Shown: positions 1 to 11,975 of the stretch, piece after piece
How the letters are laid out: every line of letters starts with the position of its first letter
Numbering within the stretch: position 1 is the first letter of the stretch
NCBI RefSeq assembly: GCF_037975245.1
Contig: NC_092568.1
Span: forward strand, 12,859,501 to 12,923,500
Origin: Apostichopus japonicus
Lineage: Eukaryota; Echinodermata; Holothuroidea; Aspidochirotida; Stichopodidae
Reading direction: 5' to 3'
Length of the DNA stretch: 64,000 nucleotides
Position numbers and translations under genes: made by a program
The notes under the pieces: generated by a model
The model's input: only the letters and a program-made list of their open reading frames with translations
Told to the model about the DNA's origin: nothing
Database searches by the model: none

Positions 1-540
1 TGTGCACATATAGTATTCTGTTATCTGAGGGGTGTATCCTCCAGACATGTGTACATATAATACTTTGTTATCTGAGGGGGTGTATCCTCCGGACATGTGC
101 ACATATAGTACTCAGTTATCTGAGGGGGTGTATCTTCCGGACATGTGCACATATAGTACTCAGTAATCTGAGGGGGTGTATCCTCCGGACATGTGCACAT
201 ATGGTACTCTGTTATCTGAGGGGTATTTCCTTTGGACATGTGTACATATAGTACTCTGTTATCTGAGGGGTATATCCTTTGGACATGTGCACATATGGTA
301 CTTGGTTATCTGAGGGAGTGTATCCTCCAGACATGTGTACATATAGTACTCTGTTATCTAATTGGGTGTATCCTCTGGACATGTGCACATATAGTACTCT
401 GTTATCTGAGGGGTGTATCCTCTGGACATGTGCACATATAGTACTCTGTTATCTAATGGAGTGTATCCTCCGGACGTGTGCACATATAGTACTCTGTTAT
501 CTAATGGGGTGTATCCTCCGGAAATGTGTACATATAGTAA
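1..540. repeat. 47-48 bp minisatellite, 12 copies, cut by the window edge
   Basis: Twelve tandem monomers begin at 1, 48, 96, 144, 192, 239, 286, 334, 382, 429, 477 and 525, spaced 47 or 48 bp. The core is TGTGCACATATAGTACTCTG followed by TTATCTGAGGGG and TGTATCCTCCGGACA. Monomers differ by a few substitutions (GTGCAC or GTGTAC, CTGAGG or CTAATG). Because 48 is a multiple of three, several frames stay open on both strands and translate into 16-residue repeats; these are not genes. The array starts at the window edge, so its true length is unknown. Confidence 0.97.
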
Positions 541-3500
541 ACCTACTGTGTAATTCATTGTACGTATCGTCTTTCACCTTCTGTTTCATCTCTTCAGTAC
601 CTTGATGTAGTTTTGCACATCTTTCTGCAATCGGCAAGTACTTTTTCTTTTTTTCTCTATTGGAAATTTTTCATTTTTTTGTCTTTGTTTGTTAAAGCAC
701 AAAATTCAAATTAATACTTCTGTGTACAGCCTTGCCGTAACAACATTATAGCTTAACCCAGACGAGAGTGTGCAATTGGTCAGAATCAATAGTTTTATAT
801 TCATCTGTATGGTGATTTTTAGAAAAAAGAAAAAATCTTGCCTTAGGTAATATTTAATTATTTTAGATGCCTAATTACTAACTGCAATTAACCATTCAAT
901 GGGAGAATCTCAGAAAAAAAAATACATTTGAAAAATGTTTAATTGTAGAACATTTGTCCAAATTTTATTCCTTTTGAATGTTGTAATTTTTTTTATTTAT
1001 GGTACTAACATATCAATGGTACAGTCTCTGTGCAATGCCCTGTCCATTCATCATATTGAGTATTAAGTTTAATTTATTATTAAAAGCTGGATATAATTGT
1101 ACATTATAAGATCTAAGGTCAGTGTGTTTTATTTAAGTAGTCAGGAGTAACATCCAGTCGTCATGGGTACACAGATGGATTGTGAGTGGATTATTCCATT
1201 ATGTTTAGATATATTTAATATGATTGTATCAAACTGTGTGGAGTCTCAAAAAAAAATATTTAAAAATAATGGAATGGACCAAAAACAAAAACATTGGTTT
1301 ACTGAGCTGCAGCCACTGAGTCAAAATTATTATGTTTCTTATTCTTCAAATACGCATGGCTAATGGAGTTGACTCGGTCGGTCGTTGAGTGTATCACTGC
1401 AAAAATTGTTAGATGACTATGTGTCTGCAAATTTAATTCAATTGAAAAATTCATAGTTTTGACTGTTCGGAGAGCTAATGGAGATTATTTTAGAACTGAT
1501 GGAATCAAATTTATGAAACTTGCATGAACATGATTAAACAGATAATCTTACTTGTTTGTTGCATTCAAACTAGATTTTCCTGAGATTCAAATTTCACAGT
1601 AGACCAAAACTTGCCAAACATTGTAGCAGCAGATAGTCACTAGATGTACTAACAGTTGTAATTTGTGGTCCAGTTTAATGCATACAACAAAGATTGTTAG
1701 TGAGTATGGACATATATCAGTATATGATTCTGTATGTATGAATATAGTCAAAGAAAATGGAACAGTTTAGACGCTATCTCAAATTTTTCTTTTTAGAAGG
1801 TAAGGTCGCCTCCTATGGCTATTTTGAATTTTATTGTTAAAGGTCTTGTCATGGGTAAAGCAATAGACAATTTTGATTTTCTCAAATGATAAAGGGTAAA
1901 TGTATTTGCCCAAGATAAACTTTCTTTGAGTAAGATGTTCTCAAAAGAAGAAATAATTTTACAATAGTTTGCCAGCACAGCAATGTTTTCTTCTAAGTAT
2001 TCTGTCATTGCCTTTATGTCTCTCTCCTTGGCCATCTCTTGGCAAGGTTTTAAGTAATTTATCAAATGTATAATGTCCATTAATAAATATAAACTCTTGT
2101 TTAGTCTGTAACAGTCACTCGCTATTTATTCATATTTGTCAATGCATTTGGATTGCATTTTAAATTTGATATTGAAAAACTAAATGGTATTATATTGTCA
2201 TCCACTCTTCTCAACCAGTTGCTGTATTCTCTTACAGAGACACTGCACAAGGGATATTAACTTTCTCATGCTTGCCGGTCCATGCATACTATGAAATGTA
2301 AACATACCCCTCCTCTCCCTTCCCCTCCCCTCCTCTCCCCTCCCACTTCTCTTCTCATCATGCCTGCAAGCAGTCATGTATCTATGTAGATCAGTTCAAA
2401 CTAGTTTTGCTTATACACTTCTGCCAGCAATCCACATAACAGGTTAAGTTCAATTTGGGATTTGGCACTACAAATATAAAGACAGATAGGACATAACCAT
2501 GCATTGCCACTTTACTTTAGATGGCGACATCCAACAAACCAACCTTCTCCCAGACGCTAAAGTTGGCTGTTTGGAATGTCACAAGAGTTCCCTTCTATAT
2601 CATAGCACTGGTTAATAACAGGCTGTCAGTAAGGCTTACATATACTGGAAATGGAATTGTCAAAACATCTAGAGAATGTTTGACATTAACCTCTCTGTGA
2701 TATTATCCATTACACCAAGACATAAAATTAATGACTTGCTCTACAGGTTATCTGTGCCCATAATTGACTCTCCTGTGGGCTTAAAGCAGCATGTTGCAAG
2801 TAGCTATGAGCTCCCTTTATTAGCTCTCATGTGGTTTTAAACCAACATGTTTATACTATTCAATACCACATTTGATAACATCACATTTCAAGTTATTGAG
2901 AAAGCACGCTACAATGTTTTAAATTTTTATATTTGATGACCATGTATTGTCCAGTTCTTCATTAACAGTTGTGTGAAATCAAGTTGAAACAATCATCTTC
3001 TTAGTTATCTATAGAGGTAAGCAAGTGGAAGCTGACAACCCTCCTATGTCTCTTCTCATATTTGTAATATAATTGCTTTAAGCAACAGTGAAAACAATGC
3101 ACATCACTTTAATAGTCACACCAAGAAGTGCATGGTCACGGTTTGCTTCTTAATTAGTTACATCAAATGTTAATAAGTGTGCAATTCATTTGTTTTTATT
3201 TTAAGAAAGTTGTTTTTGTTGTGATATCAATAGAAATGATGATTCTCTTCATCAAAGGAATTAATATATTCATTCCATACTGTTTGACTGGTCATAAAAC
3301 AGCAAGCATATTTTACAGAATGCATGACTAAGCGATATTAAGTTTAATAATGAGTATATGCAAATTTTCTGTTAAAAGATGATGTTAGTCATTCTTGTTA
3401 ATAGGTCAGTTTGCATTGTATCAACCACCTCTCTCCTTGAAATTTACTGGAGGTTACAAACTTTTTAAAGATATTCCTAAGAGGGAGAGATTGTTGCTAA

Positions 3501-4850
3501 GCAATCATCCTGTGTGATAAACTTAATACACAGTGCTTAAAGACATTATTTACTTCTGCATACATAATCAAAAGATACTGGGCAAGGCAGATAGTTATAT
3601 GCAGATAAGAGTATAACAAACTTGGGTAAATTTGTAGATGGTAAAAACAAATGACTTTTTAAGGTCAGGTATGCTTGGGTGTATGTGTCATGTGTAGAAA
3701 CAACCCCCCCCCCCCCCATTCAGAGTTGAAAGGCATGAAATTACATTTAGAAAAAATATTGATATTGGCTTCTTGATTTGTTATGTTTGTGATTGTTCGT
3801 TGCGAGTAAAAAGAGAATTGGGTTGACAAAAGGGATTCTCCAGAGATGTATACAATGATGTTAGAGAGGATGAAACGTCCCCGCTGTTTGCCCCATCCAT
3901 CATCGGAAATTTTATGCTTGAGTTGTTTATTTTGTTGGTCAATCATTCACCAACGGCTCCTGTCTACGTGTCACACAGTCTGGCTGACCTCATAGAGTAG
4001 TTCTAATCTGAAATTCATCAATTGTAGAGGCCAGTCGCAATGAATATATTGATCAAATAGATTGGTAATGAGCCTCCTTTTCACAGGACTGGCTGTTTTA
4101 GAAATATTCTCTGAATCTATCGTAGGCAGAGATGTATCAAATGATGCGAGTCCAGACTTTTGTCTCTCCTAAATTTTGTGGCCTATTTCTCTGGAAAATA
4201 AGGGGAAAGGGAGGATATAAGTTCACGCTTTTATGTTCGAGAAGAGAAGAGAAAAGGTTTCGGATGGGATACGGCAAATAGTCTACTTAGGAGATTGAAT
4301 AGAGTTGGAGAGCATTTGTCATCTACTCGAGAAGTTTTTTGGATCCTGTCAGAAAAGTTATTAGGCAAAGAATATCAAATGATAAAAAGCTGTCTCTTTT
4401 ATCACTTTTTTGATCAAAGGTTTGTAGAAAGATGTTTAAATGTTGCATTGCGCTGTAAAGTAACCTAAGGGAAACTTGGGGGTAGTCTTGAACTCTTTAA
4501 CCCTGATCACCTACTTGTGTTAATTTATTCTTGAGTAGTTGCAAACTGAAAGTTTCTTCCTGAATTACTAGCACAATGAGGCCATGATGATGATGAAGTC
4601 AGAGGTTAATACAGAAATCATGAATGAGAGGTTTCATTCTGAAATAAGTTGTAATAGGAAGTTTAAAGACATAATGTGTCATATTGAATTGATTTCTCCA
4701 TCAAACTAATGGAATAAAATACTGGAAAATGTAATCCCTTTGCTCTGATCCTCCAAATTGTACGAGGGAATGTTGAAATTAGGCAAATACCTAAAAGGTT
4801 CAAACCAGTCAATAATTAAAGAATAACAATCAATATTGCCAATAAATTTT

Positions 4851-4886
4851 AGCCTCTGAAGAAGATCCTGCTCGAAACGTCAGGCC
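4851..4886 (+). ncRNA. hammerhead-ribozyme-like motif, degenerate
   Basis: The order of parts fits a type I hammerhead core: AGCCT, then CTGAAGA (core CUGANGA), a 10-base segment that can form at best a weak stem II, then CGAAA, CGTC and AGGCC. GCCT (4852-4855) pairs with AGGC (4882-4885) as stem I, and GTC (4879-4881) sits where the cleavage triplet is expected. Penelope-like elements are known to carry hammerheads of this compact kind with a very short stem III. Stem II is poor here, so it is likely a decayed copy. No reverse transcriptase is visible nearby. Confidence 0.3.
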
Positions 4887-5157
4887 AACTTACTTTTACA
4901 CAATAAATATTGTTGAGGGAGAAAGACACTTGTTTTTCTAATGAAGATGTTGCAGCTTAATAGATGGACAGGCATTAAAGTGTGTATACATGAATAATGC
5001 AAGACTTTGCGGCCTGAGTAACACAAAACCCAACAGAAAAATGCAACTTTAACTAGGTTAGTCATATCATACTGTATAGTACAAGCAGCCAACATTGTCA
5101 CCAGTTCAAATGTATAACAAAGGGAATAAAAAAATCTGCACATAATTTACTTTTACC

Positions 5158-5253
5158 TGCTACTACTAGTACTACTAATACTAGTACTACTAATAATACT
5201 AGTATTACTAATACTAGTACTATGAATACTAGTAGTACTAGTACTAGTACTAA
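5158..5253. repeat. ACTAGT/ACTACT short-word array
   Basis: About 95 bases built almost entirely from ACTAGT, ACTACT and AATACT words. ACTAGT is its own reverse complement, so the tract can fold on itself. Confidence 0.9.
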
Positions 5254-8200
5254 CGTAAATAGATGTTTATGCTGTCACACTGATATCTACCTTGCACAGT
5301 GTCCCATATCAACGTTTCAGGTAAAGAGAAAATTAAGGTCACTCCACCTTTAATGGATTTATATATGTCTTGCCAAATCAAAGTCATCAGAAATAGGAGC
5401 CAATTTTCTTTTCTTTTTTGTAAATTTAAAATAAAATAAAGACCATTATTTTGACCCAGACATGCAAGAGGGATTCTGTTATAGGCCAGTGTGTGTTACC
5501 TTACTTTTAAATGTTTAACATTGTACTTCTGTCCTAGTAGTGTAACTGTTTTGTCACACCACTTTGATGGGTTTTGTTATTTGAAAATGTAAAAAATTAT
5601 TCTTGTGAGTTTTTGCAGAATTTTCTCACTTGCCTGAATGAGTCTTAATTGTAGAGCTCTAAAATAATAAGAGGAAAAGAGATAGAGGTAAAGTTAATTG
5701 TGTGAATGCTTCTACATGTAAGCAGGTGAAATGTAAGGGATTTATTCTTACATTTCTACTCTGATTGGGGGGTATGTGATGGTCTCTGAGATTGAGGTTC
5801 TGTCATTCTGTAGTTTTAATTAAATTTACAGATATGAAAGTCTGTTTTTAAAAACTGTGAAATACTTCCCAATCCCGATTAACATGGCCATAGCTAAGCA
5901 ACAGTTGTTTTTCGATAGCTTAAACAGTGAAAGCTTATCATGGTCTTCTGATTTTTATCAAAAGTCCTTTGTACCAACATTGGATATTAAAATGCTTGGT
6001 CAGGCTATGGTATTGGTAGCTCATATAAATATTAAATCAAACATTTTGTGATTTCTAGTTGTTTGGTTCTACAAGCCTGGGTTCCACGAAATCTCTTTCA
6101 TTTCTGGAGATGAAAATCTTTTAGTACAAAAGTTGTTGTTGTCTGCTCTTTCTATTTCCATTTAAAAATAAATAAATAAAAAAAATTATGGATTCAACTG
6201 TGATTGTGTTAAGTCTAGCACAAATGACATTATGAATACAAAATGGATTGGTATGAATTCAAATTTAATAAACTACATGATGTTTCAAATCAGCTTGATG
6301 AGTCAAGCACTATTAGATCAAATTCTCAAAAAGACTTGGTATTCCCCTGATGGTTTCAATGTGATTATTGACTAGGAATTGACATTGATAATCCCTTTGG
6401 GCTTCCTATTTAAATCATTTATGTTTGATCCAGTTTGATTGTCTTTGGTGCCTGGTGTTAAAAAGAAAAACATCCAAACAAAACTAGCAACAAAAAAATT
6501 CTTTGTGTGTAAAATCAGTTCTTATGTTTATGGTGTCGAATACATGCACATGTACATGTTTGATTCAAAGTGACGAAATGTGTCCAAAAATTAGTTTCAT
6601 TTCTGTAATTCATTTCTGAGTTTCCATGGCAACTAAGAAATTTTCATTCTCACATGTCAGTTTTCGATGGTAGTCAGTTTGCTCAGAAGTGAATTTTCTT
6701 AAGATTAGATTTTAAAAGAAATGAAGCTCATTGGTGTGCAGTGGTATGGGAGATTAAGTTGGTGTACTGATACCAAAAGTGGTTAATGTCATATTAACGA
6801 AAATCAATATTTACTACAAGAAACTTTGTGTAACTCCCAACTGCTCATTGTGACCACTACTCACTTCAGTCTCTCATCTCATCCAATGAAAAGGTGAAAA
6901 GTAAGGTACAGTCTAAATCCATCTTATACTGGAAATTATTCTTCAGACTGATTGAGGAATATTATCTTGGTTTATATCTTGTGTATGGTCCTGATATGGA
7001 GAGAATCACATGTTTTGAGACAATAAATTTTTATACTGATTATAATTGATTTGGTTCATGCAGCAAAGGAGAGATGGTGTGATTTATATGAAGATGTTCA
7101 GGCTGCATATACTTATAAATATTATTATTATTATTACTAGTCTATTTGATAATGATGGGGTTTAAGCTGCTGTGGGCTTTACTGGAGACTGTAGTAAAGT
7201 GTACAAAGTTCATGATCAGATGAAGGAGGAGGGTTGTGTGCTGTAAGGGCTATAGTAAAAGGGTTTTCTTTTTATAATTCCAGTATGGCATTGTATCGAT
7301 AGTTTTGTAGCAGTTTAAAGGGAAGTTAACCTTTGGTTTCTAAGAAAACACATTATTTTTTATGTTGGTTGTCAGACTGTTTCAAAGATTAAAATGATTA
7401 ACTAGTAAGATGGCTGTTTGTGAAGATAAAATCATTGCAAAGATAATTGTTCCTTGTTTTGATGTAAAATGCAGTAGTATCCTACAGTGGCTACAACTTA
7501 GCAATAAATTAAGTTTTAAGGTAAATTTTAATATCAAAACTATTAAACGACATAAAAATAAGCAACACTTGATGTTAGTACAAGGTACATACTTACATAA
7601 TAATAAGTGTTATAGGCTGATAGTACATTATGGTTGTTATATAGTGATGGAAGACATATGTTTCAAGCATCAAACACTATAGCAGACTATAATAATGGGT
7701 GCTAATACCTGATGAGTAAAGTGGGGGGATGGGGGGAGGGTGAGGATGTCTTGGGGTTTTAGTAGTCAGTGCTATGTAGGGAGGGGGGGGGTGTTGATTA
7801 TGATTTCCATTTGTAGTTGTTGTCTGCTAGGGAGGATTAATGCTGCTCATCTATAAGTGCAAAGATCCTTCATGTTCTGATTACATTTCTAAACCAGGTG
7901 CATTTTTGTGTTCTGCCTTTTTCTACAGTTTTGATTTTCAATTTCTCACCACTGTCTTCATACAATGTTCATAGATTAATGGTTAATATAATGATATGCT
8001 TTGAATCATTCATCATTTTCATAGGTCACTTTCAATGTGATTTACAATGATAATAATAATAACTTATTGTCCTCTTGGGGTTTTTTCGTTCTTTTGGAAG
8101 AGAGTTTTCTAGAGCCAGTCAATTGTGAAAATTGTAACCACTGTTCTGTATGTAAATATGTACATAGTTAGCGCTTTATATACTATTACAATCAAACTTT

Positions 8201-8999
8201 TTGCTCCAGTCAGTGTTTTGTACCTGCAGATATATACTCACAGTTTGTAAAGTTGACTTGTTTGTTCTGTTACCATAACAACTGACCTAAAGGCAACAGT
8301 GTTTGAAAGCTACCCCCTCACCCCTTTCCCCTCTCCATCTGAGAGGAATCTCTCATTCGGCACACATCTAGTACTGGAATTCTTTAACCAAAATCTTGTG
8401 TGAACTGGTATCTTGTGCTGTTTCCAAAGAATTGAGCACCACCTCCTTTTATTTCTTAGTTATGCAGTACTTGTCAAGCTTTTCATTTTGACTTTAAGCT
8501 GCTGAACAAACCGTTGGACTCGTATAGCAACTTGATCATTTTGCAACGTGATACTGGATTCATTATTAATGGACACACCCATGACTTTCCTACCCCTCCC
8601 CAACCATGTCTTTGATGTTATCAGAAACTAGTTGTAGTGCGAGACAATACAACATGTTGCTTCCTTCATAAGTTTATTTATGACCTAATGAATACTTACC
8701 GACTATTACTTAATTTGCACCTCACTGTCATTGACACCAACAGTCAATAACATTATATTCTTATCAAATGTTTATCTGTAATATTTAAAGTAGTCCTTTT
8801 TATAAATAACTGGAACATTTCTAACACTGCCATCATTAAATTTAACAACTATCTTCAATAATTGTTGTAAACAAGCTACTGGTCCTTACTATTACTGCAC
8901 ATTTTAATGGTCACACTTTTAAAATTGTCTGTTTTTAAGATCGAGACAACAGCCTATTTGCTGGAATGCATGCAACATTCAATTTTATAGATATTGATT

Positions 9000-10941
9000 G
9001 TCATAAAGTCATATATGTTTTTGTTTTTAATCCATCTTACCGTTTTGAGCTTCCTTCGCCCTTTTTATTGTTAAAACTTTACGGGAAGTGATGACTTTGT
9101 GGCTTGCCAAATCGACCAAGTCTAGTAAAGAAAAAACTATTTATGAAACACATTATTTGTTTTTTTCTCATATTTTTTTCTTCTTCATAGTTTATGAAAA
9201 GGTCGAACAGTAAAACTTTGCGTTTCTTCGAGTTTCCCTGTAATTGTATTGTAAGTTTGGAATGTTGGAAGATATGATAATATCTTCAGTGTTTATATAT
9301 ATATAAATATATATACAATGTGGACTTAAGTTTTGCTATATTTCCTATAGAACTCTGCAACTAGAGTAAATGAATGATGTAAGAAAGACGAATTGAACAT
9401 TGTTGTCTGTTTTCTTTTCTTTTCTTTTTGTTCTCAAATTTCTTGCAAAGTTATGCTACGTTTGGAATGTACCCAAACCCTTTCAAGTCACCTCATCAGC
9501 TATAGTGTGTGTGTTCCCTTGAATCAGGTCTTCATTTGAAGTAGTAACCCCCCGATCCCACCCCTCTCTCACAAGTTCCAACATACTCACATGCATATGA
9601 AATCATTTTCTACTTCACTTTGTCTTCAAGACCTACATGTTTTAACAAGATACAAACATCGCCCCTTCATTTACATAATATTCCGGCAATATTTCGAAAT
9701 CATGTCAGATTTTCTGTATGACGTCAGACGTCAAGTTTCCGTTTCAGTTATTGAAGATGGGGTGTCGGCAGTATCGGAGTCACGATGTGTTACCCTTAAC
9801 CCCTAATTACTTCTTCTAATTAATATTCATGATATATGTTAATTTTAGCCAGATTTCAATAAAGTTATTCAAGCTCAAAGTTCGCCGAAGATTTATTGGA
9901 ATAATGTTAACGTTTCTGTCTGCCAGCTGGCGATCTAATTTGTAGCCTTCTTTATACTGAAACTATACTGGCTTTTGCCGGCTGGGCACTGAATAAAAAA
10001 AATCAACAGGAAGAGAAACACGGACTGCAACAAAAGCGGAGTAAATGTAGTTTACCTTCTGATCGATTTATTTTCCAGTTTCCGTTGACATTTACCTTTG
10101 AATCAACTAAAAGTGCGCATTCTCTTTGGTTTTATAGATTTTTCTCAAAGTGATTCGCTTGCTAAACGCAAACATTTATCTCAAAACTAAATACACTTTG
10201 GATACGCTGCAGGCGAAGTTGCAATAGCTGCCGTGGAAAACACGGTCGGTTCATTTAGCATAGATTGGTGATATACCTTATAAATATACTGAACTATACA
10301 CTTTTAAGCATCAAACTATCAATTTGTAAAACTTCCATTTCGGGACTCTAAATATACGAATGCAGACCAGCATACTCTAAACAGAAACACTGCCAACGAA
10401 GTAGCCATTAGGGACATATGTGCGTGCCTTTTGAGTGTTAATAAAAAATAAAAACGGGTCAGCATGGTGTTTTGTGTTCTGAAGTTGCAATGGACAGCGA
10501 ACCGTGAAGAGGATCCAATCCAACACAGGGAAATGAATCGTGTTTCAAGGATTTGATGTCTGATAAAGGTCGTATTCTGTAATATTGATGTGAATTAGAT
10601 GATGGAATTATTGCGGTAGGCTATTGTGTTTTGTTAGGGGAACAGTTAAAGAAGCTTAGGATATTACTTGAATTAAATGCAAAGACTTTTCAAAAGAAGA
10701 AAGAAAAGAAGTATACCTGCATATATTAATAGCAGGGTATGATCAGGGAGTTGTTATGATCATAGCAAACAGTACGGTAATCTCTTAACGTATACTACCG
10801 TACTCATTACCAGAGGAAGATACATCCCAGGCGCCCCTACACCCCCACCCACTCATTCATCCAAAACTGAAAATTCTTTACTTTGTAAACTGGATTAGTT
10901 TTATTTATGTACATAAGGATGTTACCCACGCATGGTCTTAC
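9000..10941. other. composition transition, no gene recognised
   Basis: CpG rises from about one per hundred bases to about one per thirty between roughly 9.0 and 9.9 kb. A short TA-rich stretch lies near 9293-9318. No mobile-element ends or conserved reading frames were recognised. Confidence 0.4.
9858..9863 (+). promoter_or_regulatory. possible polyadenylation signal AATAAA
   Basis: AATAAA within TTCAATAAAGTTATTC, placed where the CpG-poor domain gives way to CpG-normal DNA. AATAAA is common by chance in AT-rich DNA. The coincidence with the composition boundary is the only reason to single this one out. Confidence 0.25.
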
Positions 10942-11245
10942 CCATATGCAAGCCTCGTATCGGAGCCTGTCCTCGATAAGTTCCCTAAATAGACCTGGTA
11001 CTATGTTAACTGCTGTGACTGCTATTAATATCTCCCTTAAAATTCTCAGTATGGAACCCATTCGTGGAACGAATATGAAATTCCCGTACATAAGAAAGAG
11101 AATCGTCATTCGCGAACAAATCCGGGGATTTGTACAATTTGTTGGACTGAATGATAACTGGCCCGAAATGCGCATCACAAACGTAGCTTTTGTTAGACAT
11201 TGTTTGTACCATGCAGACCACAACATTAATGTTCTATTAGTACCT
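10942..11245 (-). CDS. candidate internal exon, unrecognised hydrophobic product
   Basis: On the minus strand a pyrimidine-rich tract ending in CCACCGCCAG is followed by a frame open for 101 codons to TGG, then GTAAGA, a good splice donor. The exon would be 304 nt, starting one base into a codon and ending on a codon boundary. The translation contains MTILFLMYGNFIFVPRMGS and, shortly after, ILIAVTAVNIVPGLF. These are two hydrophobic stretches that could be membrane segments separated by a basic LRILRE linker. I do not recognise the family. A 133-codon frame on the opposite strand overlaps it, so chance openness is a real alternative. No neighbouring exon was identified. Confidence 0.25.
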
Positions 11246-11671
11246 CTGGCGGTGGAAACAAAAAAACATAAATGTAATTCTTACATGAGGACATGTAGGC
11301 CTATATAGGATGTTAACGTGAAGAATGGTATTTCTATCCCTTGTCAGTTTCTTTCACTTCCATACCGATGTGGGTCCATTTGCAAGTTCTTTAATGTGTA
11401 GCGGCTGCGTACATGAATGATAATGTCTAAATTACTGTATATACAAACGGTCCGGCTGCAGGAGATAGCAGGAAGTTTATCGGTTCAGCGAGGGTGAACC
11501 TTATACTGGTCTGCAATTTGGACCTCGATCTGGTCACAAGCTTCTTCAGTTCTCCGGCAACAAAACGGAAAGGTGGCACCCGGAAAGTGGCACCAAAATG
11601 TCACGGCCCTAACGCCACTATTAATTCGAACAGATCACCACACCAAACAATACCACAACAACAACAATTCG

Positions 11672-11975
11672 AGCGTTACGGTCAAGTGGTTAAGGCAGTG
11701 GGCTTGTGATCTAATACTTGCAGGTTCGAGTCCTGGCCAGTTCATTACGTTGTGCCCTTGGGCAAGGCACTTTTCACCATTGCCTCTCTTCACCCAGGTG
11801 TAAATGGGGACCTGTGAGATAAACTGTCAGTTTGGCGCTGTTTAGCTGCTGCCATGTGAAGGGATTTGACTCTATATTCGACAGGTTATCGTTTACCAGG
11901 GTAATATTGTGATGTGCCTTGAGCACCGTTATCGGTGGTTATGTCTGCGCTTTATAAATCCTCAATATTATTAAG
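11672..11975 (+). mobile_element. tRNA-derived SINE
   Basis: A tRNA-like head carries an A-box-like GGTCAAGTGGTTAAGG and a perfect B box GGTTCGAGTCC (11723-11733), the internal RNA polymerase III promoter. A body follows with TTGTGCCCTTGGGCAAGGCA and CACCCAGGTGTAAATGGGGA, sequence typical of invertebrate SINE central domains. The 3' part reads GCGCTTTATAAATCCTCAA and ends in an ATT-rich tail (TATTATTAAG), as expected for a SINE that borrows a LINE 3' end. It encodes no protein and depends on a partner LINE not seen here. No clear target duplication was found. Confidence 0.85.

Larger units (their letters stand above)
541..9000. other. CpG-poor single-copy domain, no gene recognised
   Basis: About 8.5 kb without transposon ends, SINEs or long arrays. 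CpG is rare, roughly one per hundred bases by eye, and long stretches (for example 3361-3780) have none. In methylated invertebrate genomes, CpG loss marks transcribed gene bodies, so this may be intron or a long 3' UTR; that is inference. A TGTAAATA word (Pumilio-site-like) lies at 8151. Local low-complexity tracts are a pyrimidine tract near 2307-2355, a C run near 3704-3717 and an ACTAGT array at 5158. A minus frame of 95 codons (1793-2080) has natural-looking codons but no motif I recognise. Confidence 0.45.

Noticed and set aside
1-540. CRISPR-like array
   Set aside because: Monomers are contiguous with no unique spacers; it is a minisatellite in eukaryotic-type DNA.
1793-2080. 95-codon minus-strand frame with natural codon use
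   Set aside because: No family recognised and no convincing splice sites; left as a note in the CpG-poor domain.
11006-11221. Alternative minus frame with VCDAHFGP, reminiscent of a THAP zinc-finger end
   Set aside because: The first cysteine pair and the rest of the THAP pattern are missing, and a stop lies just upstream.
10907-11308. 133-codon plus-strand frame
   Set aside because: It lies opposite the better-supported minus-strand exon candidate and has no splice signals or motif.
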